Shown here piece after piece: positions 20,943-29,442 of a stretch of DNA of 29,442 bases. Source of the stretch: Cerioporus squamosus. Lineage: Eukaryota > Basidiomycota > Agaricomycetes > Polyporales > Polyporaceae. Under the pieces are notes generated by a model. That model did no database searches and was not told where the DNA came from. It saw only the letters and a program-made list of their open reading frames with translations. How positions within the stretch are numbered: position 1 is the stretch's first letter; every line of letters starts with the position of its first letter. The stretch lies in assembly GCA_022592435.1 (NCBI GenBank), contig JABYQS010000337.1, positions 1 to 29,442 of the forward strand, read 5' to 3'. The translations under genes were made by a program, and so were the position numbers.

Positions 20943-22599
20943 CGAGAAGGAACGGCGTTAGCAGAGATGTACGGGCGTAGAGGGCCGCAAGTGCAGGATG
21001 CTTCGTCGAGGGCGTCGCGGCGCATCGGTCGGCGTGCGTGGGCGGGCATAGGCGACCCCGTTTGCACTGGGATGGCTGTACGCAGGTTAATGAAAGAAGC
21101 ACCGCACGTTTGCATGCGAGCCCTTGGATGAAGGCGAGAGGGGAAGCACCGGCCTAGTTACTTACTCTGCTGCACCTTCGATGCTCGATGTTCATGGGTA
21201 CTTATGGATGATCTGATGATGACATGGGCGGAGGCGGAGATGAGGGCGAACGGTTGCCCGTATCGTCGTCTGAGGAGGAACGGTCGAACGTTGGCACGCT
21301 GAACGAGGGAAACCCGAAAGGCATAGGACGCCGTTCGGCTCACTGAACGATGTGAGATGAGCGATTTCAAGTATCGAGAAGTGCAAACGAATCAAGAGCG
21401 CAGTAACGTATGTGAAAGGCACAGGGGTCGTGGCTAGACGCCTCTGAAGCCTCGAGTACAGTATGCCGGCCGCAAGATTCCTGCAAGACAAGTACAGCCG
21501 AGACAGCCCATGCACTTAGGAGACGGCCAGAAGGAGATGGAGATTCACATCTTGTGCGTTTTGCTCGCATGCACGGCCGCATGATCGTGCACGGATAAGT
21601 CGCGGTGCGTCGGCCGGCTGCAGGCTACGTGCAGATCGCATGGGCATGAGCAGGATGCGCGCAGAATAGGGATGCGAACAGTTTGAACGGCGACTAGTGA
21701 GTGCGCGTTGTTCCGAGCCGGCGGCAGTCGTCAGTCACTGGGGGCAGGCTGGCAGCCCGAAGAGTGGAGTCGGGGAAGGGTCGCGTCCATATGCACATGC
21801 AGAGAACACCGGGGCTCCGGGCTGAGAGCGGGGACGGCACGGACGGGGGGTGATTTGAATGTTTGGGATGCGGTGGCCGCTGTCATGGCATGGGCCATGG
21901 GCTATGATGCGCTGCGAGAGACTCGGAGAATAGAGCGGCTCGCGCGCAGAGGACGGACTGATGCCAACTGGGCGGGCGGGCGGAGTGTCGGAAGAAGTCG
22001 AGAAGATATGCACGCAGCGGCTTTGGTATGGGCGGTCAGGCTGCGCGACTGCGGAGGTGGGGAGGAGGAGTGCGATTTCGAGCGCAAGTCCATGCAAACC
22101 TCCCTACTCCCGCCGTCTGTTCCCTGGTGTTCCCAGACTAGGGGGCTTCGGGTGAGACGGACGAGGAAGAGAGGCCGAGGACGCTGTCTGGGCTCGGTGC
22201 TCAGTGTGCAGCCATGGGGATGGTAATAACTTCAAGGTGCACGAGCCTGCACACCGTCGTCGGAGGTGAGAACGGCGACCATCAGAGAGGGCGCGCGGGG
22301 CCCGGCTCGGACGCGTGGCCGGAGAAATAAACTGGGCCGCGGGCGCACGCGATTGGCCAGAAAACAGGGCTGCTTATGTCATCGCAGAGCCTGATGGAGG
22401 AGGTGTCGGCGGCAGAGAGCCGTCCTGCCACATGCGGACATTTCGAGGAAATCGGCGAAAACGCAGCGAGAGGCTCGGTCCTCGGGTTCTCTGCAGAACG
22501 TTCATCAAACTGTGCGCCAAGGAGAGTCGGACTGAACCCCAGCTTCCGATTGCAGCAGACGTTCAAATACGCCTCCTCGTTCTGTCCTCACGCCTGCTG

Positions 22600-22818
22600 A
22601 TCCTCCCCCTTCCTCCAGAGACGCACCCGCCGCGCACCCGCCCCGCCCCCGACGCACCAAGCCTGACGCGCCCCGCCCGCCCCCGCCCGCCCGACACACG
22701 CGCCGCGCCCCACGTAAACCTTACCTCACTCGCCTGCTCCCCGCCACGCGTCCCAGCCGCGCTCGCCCAGACGCGTATTTGTCTGCGTGTTTGCGTCGTG
22801 CTCACCTCGCTCTCTCCC
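22600..22818 (+). promoter_or_regulatory. C-rich leader/promoter of the RRM-like gene
   Basis: Strongly C-rich, G-poor plus strand with repeated CCCGCC/CCGCCC blocks at about 22630-22700, then a C/T-rich leader up to the ATG at 22819. Pyrimidine-rich tracts just before the start are common in highly expressed fungal genes. No TATA box is apparent. Function is inferred from position and composition. Confidence 0.35.
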
Positions 22819-25526
22819 ATGCACCCAGTCACACGCACCCCCCTGCAGCCCAACTGCATGAAGCGCACCCTCACCGCGTCTCCTCGCGAGCTGGACGCTA
22901 AGCTCGAGCTATTACAGCAGCTCGGCTACGAGGACCGCTTCTACCTCGATGACGACGCGTCCATCCCCGACGAGAAGTCCTACTTCGACCGCGACACGGA
23001 CCGGTGGATCCAGACGGAGTACAACTGGGCACTGGGAGAAGCTGCAGAGTCTGCCGCGAGCATACCGGACTTGTTCGATGGTGAGTTGTCCCTTTGGTTC
23101 CGTGCACGTCCGCGCATGGCTTGATTGACCATACACGTCACAGTCGAGGAAGACGAAGAATCGTGTCTGCCATACGTGTACGACCCAACCCTCTTCGCTG
23201 CCAGGCCGTCCGTGCCGTCAACCCCGCGGTCACGTTCCCAGAGTCTGTCGCAGGGAAATCTCGACAAGGTATGTACCTTTCGCCAGACAGATGTGAACAT
23301 CCATCCCTCCGGTCTATTCGCGCTCTTCCTGTGCGATCGCGTCGGACGTGGCCGCTGTTCTGCTCCTCGCCTGCATACGTCTCGTCTTGTGTGCGTTCGA
23401 GTCACCGAGGACGGGTGTCGAGAACGACCGCGGAGACGTGGTGTGGCCGCATGCTCAGCTCGCCTGCGCTGTTCAAAGTTTAAACTTTTCGAGCGCCGGG
23501 GAGCGAGTGGGGGATCGGTGGCTGTCGTGGTGATGCGGGGAAATCCGAGATCCCGCTGGGCTCGATACGGCCTAGCCCTGCGTGCTCGTCCGGATGCTGT
23601 GTTGTCGCTGGCCAGCTGCACACCGCTGTTTTCCCTTCGTCCCAACCCTCATTTCGCCTCGCCCGCTCGTCGTCGTGTGAGACGGCGCCCACATGCAGGC
23701 CCCCGCGACCCTCGCTTGCCCCTCGTCTATCAGCAGTGTTTTCTTTCTTTCTCCACCGCACGCTCTGATGCTAACCCGCCCACTCTAGCCTCTCCCTAGC
23801 GTGCCGCCGCTAAGGATACGCAACCGACCCAGTCTTCCTATAGTTCCACCTCCGTCCCCAGCGGCGACCTCGCTGCTGTCATCGCCCGCAACGAGCCCGC
23901 CGGTGTCGCCACGTGCCGCCCGGCACTCCCCTCCTCCGTCGCCGCGTCTTTCCAAGGCGCGCATCCCACCACGAGCCCCAAGCTCGCCTGCAGTACGGCC
24001 TTCTACACACCGTCATGCGACCTACCCCTCCATCTCGTCGACGCTTTCCCTCCTCGAAGAGCGCGAATCGGAAGCTGAGAAGAGGTCAGCAGTCTACGTC
24101 GCGGATGAGGATGCAAGCTTGCAGCGCGTTGTCCCCATGCCTATGGGTCGGGGAAGGAGCAGTAGCGCCGCGGTTCCACTGAGCGGCACAGTCCCGTTCA
24201 GTGCTAGCCCTAAGCGCAAACAGCGTCCAGCCCTTCCCGCGCTATCAACGTCAGCCTCCTCCCCGCAACTGCGAAGATTGGCTGAGCTTGCAGCCACCCC
24301 GTCCCCGTCCTTCTCCGTCGGGACTCCACTGCTCCCTTCGCCCATGAGCGATTTGAGCGACATAACCGCCACTCCGGACACGGAGGTCGTTACTCCTGGG
24401 GAGGCCATTACATATTCACCCCTCGAGCCCACGGTCGAGGAAGACGCCGGGGAGGCAGGCCTGGCGTCTCGCTGGTCGCTTGATTCGGTGGCGTCCCGCC
24501 CCCGCATCACTCAGATGGCCCTTGATGATGCGTCATCATCGCCGGCTAGCAAGACGAAAAAGCGAGATCGTCTCCTTAGTTTAATATCCGGGCGTGCGCG
24601 GTCTGGGTCTGTGACTAAGCCCTTGCCCCCGCCCAACACCCCTCGCGGTTCCTCAGACGTGCTCGACATCCGCCGTATCGACTCCCGCGACGCGCCCTCC
24701 ACATCTTCACGACCGTCGTTCACGATGCCTCCGAAGATCTCGATGACGCCGTCGCTGTCGTCGTCCAACTCGTCGAACGTGTCCACGCTGGCAACGCCGA
24801 TCGAGCCACTACCGAGCGACGATCTGTTCGCGTCCGACTCGCCCTGCATGCCAGAAGACATCGACGAGGAAGACTCACCCGTGTTCGCGGAGAATCCCTT
24901 CTACCAGCCCGACTCGCCCCTCCTTCCCCCGGAGTCGCCGCGTGGCCAGCCGTCACCTCCCCCTTCACTCACACCGCAACCGCACGGGCATGAACCGCTC
25001 ACGCTGCAAATCCCGGAGCGGCCCATGTCGCCAGCGTCGCCTCCGCCGCAACCGACGCTCCCCCTTCCTTCACCAAGCACGCCTCGCCCTCCTTCCTCGT
25101 CCCGTCACCGCGTCCGCAGTCGTTCTTCGCGACGATCACCGGCCGCCAGCGAAGACGTAAGAAGAAGCTCGTGATCAGCGGTGCGCCGCTCGAGCTGACC
25201 CAGTCGCGCTCGTCATCATCTGTGTCGGGAGCCCGTCGGACGACTACCAGCACCGGCAGCAGGAGCAGCAGCGCAGGGTGCAGAACGTGGTGAGGTGGTG
25301 CGAGAGCTTTGGGCCAGTGAAGAGGTGGAGGCGAAGGATGACGGGAGCTTGCATGTGTACTGGAGGGACTGGGAGGTCGCGGATATGGTGAGTAGTTCGC
25401 ACGCTGATGGATCGCCGATGTTTTGCTCACGGTGGACGGTCGACGTTGCAGGTGTGTCGCATACAGGCGCAGGTGTCTATCAAGGATGTTGGCCGCGTCA
25501 ACCTCGCGTGGTACTACATCTCATGA
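22819..25526 (+). CDS. Long Ser/Pro-rich protein with RRM-like C-terminal domain, four exons, three apparent single-base shifts
   Basis: Exons 22819-23080, 23144-23268, 23789-25387 and 25452-25526; introns of 63, 520 and 64 bp, all GT..AG and phase-consistent. The protein begins MHPVTRTPLQPN (a second ATG at 22858 gives MKRTLTASPREL), then ELDAKLELLQQLGYEDRFYL and an acidic region, followed by about 420 residues rich in Ser and Pro. The C-terminal part is read in three successive frames: SPRPQSFFATITGRQRRKKK with LVISG, then VQNVVRWCESFGPVKR, then VEAKDDGSLHVYWRDWEVAD, joined by the last intron to MVCRIQAQVSIKDVGRVNLA with WYYIS and stop. The order KKKLVISG, WCESFG, G-LHV-W, AD-VCR fits an RRM-like fold recurring in basidiomycete proteins. 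Each shift is explained by one missing base (C run 25060-25064, G run 25227-25229, GG 25324-25325); with all three restored it is 687 aa. RNA binding is inferred, not shown. Confidence 0.75.
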
Positions 25527-26230
25527 GCTCGCCGACGCTAGCGACTGCCATATCCCAGGAAATCCGCCCTCTTCGCCCTCTCGCCTCCTCTCCCTTGATA
25601 CACGCATTGTTCGTCCACTCGGTCGCCCCGGCCCTACCAATCCACTCATTGCTTATAATTTATCGCATTCATTCAACTTATACACTCCTTACATCGGCAC
25701 CTCATCGCATCAAGGTACAATGGATACCTCCCGCACACGCACACTCATTATCGTCTTGCTTGCATTGCATTTCTTCTGTTCTGGTCTCGGGGCGCCGCGT
25801 TCGTCTGGACTCTGCTTGCATCATCTATTCCTCTTGCATCTTCTCCCCATGCGCACATCCCTCCGTCTCATCTCATTGCTCATCACTAAACCCCGCACTT
25901 CCCAGCCTCATCACTTCCTGGTTTATCGCACCCGCACCGCACGTCGACCACCCCGGCCGCGTGCTCGGTCGCCATCGTCACATGGTTCTGTTCGGTCTGC
26001 TTCTCTGTCTGTCTCGACTCCTCTGTGTACTTCTTTGTGCTATCCTCCGTTCCGCGCGTCATCTCACCCATTGCATCCCTTGTTAGTTCCATGTCACATT
26101 GCTCGCTGTCGTGTCCCCTTCATCTGCCCATCTACCCGTACCTTACCGTAACGTACCTCTGGACCTCACATCATCATCACCATCCCCGTTTCGTCGCGAG
26201 CACCGAAGCCGAAGCTGAACACTGTTGACG
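25527..26230. other. 3' flank of the RRM-like gene
   Basis: T/C-rich plus strand with stretches such as CTGTCTGTCTCG, an A/T-rich patch near 25655-25690, and no coding frame with a motif. It resembles the 3' flanks of the other plus-strand genes. Long frames here are low-complexity translations of the pyrimidine tracts. Confidence 0.4.
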
Positions 26231-27239
26231 CCGCGCTGCCTGGCCCGCGGCGCGGTGCGTACGAAGCACAAGGGCCCCCCCCGTGTGGAAAGTATTGTAG
26301 CAATCTTGTATTGATGTATCTAATCACATAGACCGCGCTACGTCGCGTGCAATTTTACTTGCAAACACTTAAGTGGATGTGCAGCGAACGATGACTGATT
26401 TTGGGGTGTCTTTGTATGTGGGATATTCGGACGGGTTCTGAGGTGAGTGCTCCGTATACAGATACCTATACTTATCCGTCATACTGATATGTGCGCTCTA
26501 GGATGTCCCCTCGTCTCTCGTTCACTCCAGGTAGAGGCTGGGCTCACGACGACTCACGAGCGCAACGTACGGTCTTGGGTCTAAGTCCTTGGAATCCAGA
26601 TCGGCCGGGCATCAAGACGGGTATACGTACACATACGGTTGCATGATGCATCACTGACATGCCCGGAATGCGATCATTGGAATGTTAGCCTTCAACCTTG
26701 CGTGGCGCACTCTGATTGAGGTGAATTGTGTGGATGATCTCGCTGGGTCAGATAATCTGTTGGAACGTCCGTCACGGTTGATGGACTGTCACCCAGAACG
26801 GGGAGGGACTCCGCGCTGATGTCGGGGGCGATCGTCCATCAGGAGGAACCAGAATGAGTACTGAGGTACCTGCAGGTATGTTGATTTGGAGAAATCACGC
26901 GTGTCGTTGGAGTTCAGGCCGGGATGAGTATGTAGTGGAGAGTGGTAGGTTGGCGATATTCGGACTTGAGATGCCCGCACTGCTGGTTGAATGGCTGGGA
27001 TGGTCAGTAGTGTTAAGATGCATAAGTATACTAGGAAACTTCTCAGCGGTAACTTCACTGTGAACGTGACAGATAATCGATAAGGACCAGGAGTACCTGA
27101 GGAGTACTTTACCGTAGTACGGAGGAGAGTCCGATTCAAGTTCGCCGTTCTCAGCTTCGCAAGCGCCCGTGGTGCAGGTTGTCCTCCGACCGTATCCCGC
27201 GGCTCTCCTTGATGTTGCATAACGCGAGCACTGACAACT
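26231..27239. other. Intergenic; 5' flank of the J-domain gene
   Basis: A C run of nine at about 26276-26284 is followed by less GC-rich DNA. GTGAGTGCTCCG at about 26443 and GCTCTAG at about 26501 could bound a small leader intron, but no exon can be assigned. Minus frames in 26789-27319 lie antisense to the gene start and have no motif. Nothing else is supported. Confidence 0.35.
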
Positions 27240-28960
27240 ATGGGCGCAGCTAGTTCGACACTTTTTGAGGGTAAGGCCGACGAGGACTTCGCGCAATTCG
27301 ACTCGGATGACTGGTACATCGTGCTTGGTGTCGAGGAACATGCGAGTGGCGCGGAGATAAAGGTACGTATTACCGTCTACGTCCGGTCTACATCCTCCTT
27401 CGATTTCAGCTATGAGGCCGCACATTGGTTCTGCTGGGGTAAGTAATGCTGAAAGATGCCCCGGGTGTGAGTGGGATTGGGTCAAACACACGACTCTTTC
27501 CCACGTGGCCGCTTCGCTCAACCTCCGATGAGCGATCGAGGATGGTACCATGTACAAGTACACCCGATGCTGCGCTACGAACATTTCATCGCAGATTCGA
27601 GCGCGAGCTGATATGTTCCCGTAGGCAGCATATCGGAAATTGGCTCTCGTGCACCATCCGGACAAGAATGTTGACGATACCGAGCGCGCCACTCGTCGGT
27701 TCGCAGCTATACAGCAAGCATACGAAGTACGTGCACGAATATTCCGGGAGATATGCTTTTCTGACCACATCCCGGTGAATTCTCGTCATGGACATCTCAC
27801 GGCAACGTTGCCAAGCAGACGTTGAGTGATGCTCAGGTGAGACAACAGCGCACGTCGTGTGAGGTCACGACCGCCATCGAGCAATTTTCTAACAAGCCGA
27901 CTTCCTGTTTGTTCCCCAGCGGCGGACCGTGTACGACAGCGAGAAGTCACTGCGAGAACGAGCTCGAGCATCACGGCAGGGCCCGGTGCCAGAAGCAGAT
28001 GAGACGTCACCGCGGCGATGCCTGGGTATATCCGCGTGGACCCGACGCCGTTCACGTCGAAGAAACAGCCTTGGTCTGGGAACGGTTACGGTCCTCAGCC
28101 ACAGTTCCCCAATGGATTCGCGTGGGATCCGCCTCCTAGACCGTTTGGTAACACAGGCTCCTCCGCGCACTGGGAGCGGCTTCTTCAGCTTCGGGTTCGG
28201 TGCGTCCGCTGGACGACCTCACTGCGGAGGACATCGCCATGCTACACCTCCTCATACACCCAGGCTTGGACTTCTTCGATGACGGGCCAAAGGTGAGGCG
28301 CTCTTGTTCTCAGACTAGCGACCTCGGCTACGCGCGCGTTGGCAGGGTTCGGAATCCGACATTCGGGTAACTGACTGCGATACTTCGCGTAGAGTTTTTA
28401 CGCGACGTGCCGGCAAATTTTCGAGCGCATCGCGATGGACGAGCCGGACGTTGAGAGCATGAAGCTGCCTTCTTTTGGATGCATGCACCCCGTGGTCGAA
28501 ACGTAGCGTGCTCGCGTTCGCGGCGGGTGGGAGTGCCAGCGAGTTCTACAGGGTGTGGACGAACTTCCAGACGTCGAAGGAGTTCGACATTGATGTCGAT
28601 ACCCATGAAGGACCGAGCGGGAACAACTCCCGGTCTGCGAAGAAGTGCGTGCGTCCGACCGTATATCCCGTGCACCCTACTGATCTGCGCTGCTTGACTT
28701 CTAAACGTCAGGCGAACGCGGACGCAGATGAAGAAACACCGAGCGCGAGCTCGGAAAGAGTACAACGACGCAGTTCGCGTGAGTGCACTATACAGTGGTG
28801 GAGCTGCGGAGAATCTGCGCAAGGCTAAATGTCTATTCACCCGGCCCTTTTCCAGAGCCTGGTCACACTGGTGCGCAGCATCGACCCTCGCTATGTGTGC
28901 AGAAATGCACCGTGCATGTGCGCCCGGTGCTTCGCTCAACATCTCGGAGCGAGGATGTGA
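27240..28960 (+). CDS. J-domain (Jjj1/DNAJC21-like) co-chaperone, truncated and with frame disruptions
   Basis: Start ATG 27240 has A at -3 and G at +4. Exon 1 (27240-27362) ends [19 protein letters not shown]; exon 2 (27625-27726) continues [18 protein letters not shown] and [13 protein letters not shown]; an 18-bp exon (27819-27836) gives TLSDAQ; exon 4 starts at 27920 with RRTVYDSEK. Together this is a complete J-domain with the HPD motif that stimulates Hsp70 ATPase. Downstream pieces match the Jjj1/DNAJC21 layout: [12 protein letters not shown] and [10 protein letters not shown], intron 28293-28392, [34 protein letters not shown], intron 28645-28711, [20 protein letters not shown], intron 28779-28855, [13 protein letters not shown]. 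The family then normally has an acidic region and C2H2 zinc fingers; here it stops at 28960. Frame changes near 28015, about 28165-28210 and at 28487-28490 are needed. Jjj1 acts in cytoplasmic 60S ribosome maturation; this copy may be a decaying paralogue or may carry sequence errors. Confidence 0.7.
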
Positions 28961-29442
28961 CCCCTCGTGGGAGCTTTCCCGCTTTACCCTTGCGCCTTTC
29001 TCTTCGGGCTCGGCGATTCGCTGACCCCCATGTATATGTACTCGGTCATTCATGCTTCATTGTAATATAGACATCTCAATCAGTTATGCATACCTTGCTT
29101 CTTTCTCACTCTACTGGCAGCGGGTTGGAAGCATACTCGGGCATTTTCTCGTGGGGTCCGGTCCGGCTGTAGGGGATAGGTACTTCAGGAGGCGTTCTCA
29201 GCATTCGCAGAATGCTGTATTCATCCCATAGTTTCACCCTCTTAATAGGATGTTGCCTCGCACTCGTTGATTCGCCATGGGAACAGCATTCAGTGTGAAT
29301 CTCTCGTGCCACGTATTCTTGGTATTCCCCGCTTCCAATTTAGCATTATGCGCGCCGTTTGGCCGTCCCTTCAGAGCAAATCGGTGGCACCACGGTCACC
29401 GCCGCATGTGGATATATGTGTCCGAGTGGCAAAGTTGCACTC
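28961..29442. other. Right end; possible 3' end of an unknown minus-strand gene
   Basis: 3' flank of the J-domain gene, then on the minus strand (29312 down to 29106) a frame reading HPIKRVKLWDEYSILRMLRT, then PPEVPIPYSRTGPHEKMPEY, and a stop. The frame is open upstream to about 29312 and looks protein-like, but no family is recognised and no splice structure can be confirmed before the window ends. No zinc-finger coding for the J-domain gene is found here. Confidence 0.25.

Larger units (their letters stand above)
16867..22599. other. Gene-poor stretch; no gene supported
   Basis: GC-rich DNA with many overlapping open frames on both strands but no family motif, no consistent donor/acceptor series and no protein-like run that continues across frames. 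The longest frames (minus 17868-18680, plus 21708-22226) are Arg-rich, as chance frames in GC-rich DNA tend to be. Contents I can support are short repeats at 17633, 19118 and 20921 and a dyad at 18325-18352. Confidence 0.4.

Noticed and set aside
9901..22599. LTR retrotransposon or DNA transposon with coding capacity
   Set aside because: No reverse transcriptase, integrase or transposase motif and no long direct terminal repeats were seen by eye on either strand.
22315..22818. Upstream in-frame extension of the RRM-like gene to 22315
   Set aside because: The extension covers the C-rich leader, giving Pro/Arg-rich low-complexity protein; the start at 22819 or 22858 fits better.
26895..27770. 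291-codon minus-strand frame over the start of the J-domain gene
   Set aside because: It lies antisense to well-supported J-domain exons and has no motif of its own.

Overview
The window looks like nuclear DNA of a filamentous basidiomycete, probably an Agaricomycete. Coding stretches are GC-rich, most introns are short (about 54-100 bp) with GT..AG ends, 3' flanks are pyrimidine-rich, and the recognisable proteins are of fungal type. There is no bacterial organisation, no rRNA or tRNA that I can support, and no CRISPR array. The taxonomic call is an inference from gene style only.

Layout. The left end (1-2002) holds C2H2 zinc-finger coding sequence: a broken piece (about 89-352) and a fuller intron-containing gene (523-2002). 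Next is a short intronless gene for a disordered basic protein of unknown function (2539-3120). On the minus strand at 4089-4471 lies a tiny four-exon gene for a Pmp3/UPF0057 membrane proteolipid; no single open frame reveals it. A large two-exon gene for a low-complexity protein of unknown function follows (6495-9301). From about 9.9 to 22.6 kb I find no gene I can support. That stretch holds a 42-bp perfect inverted repeat, a diverged tandem duplication, several 7-bp tandem arrays and what looks like a decayed secreted-protein gene (about 12829-13175, minus). The right part has a gene for a long disordered protein with an RRM-like C-terminal domain (22819-25526) and a J-domain (Jjj1/DNAJC21-like) co-chaperone gene that is truncated and out of frame in places (27240-28960).

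Common thread. Several genes can only be read through by assuming single-base shifts. In the 6495-9301 gene and the RRM-like gene these sit at short C or G runs, and each is explained by one missing base. That fits uncorrected long-read homopolymer errors as well as, or better than, true decay. The zinc-finger and J-domain genes show shifts of both signs and may be genuinely decaying.

The genes do not form an obvious pathway or cluster. I found no convincing new multi-gene system; the most useful results are the hidden Pmp3 gene, the reconstructed RRM-like and J-domain genes, and the indel pattern.
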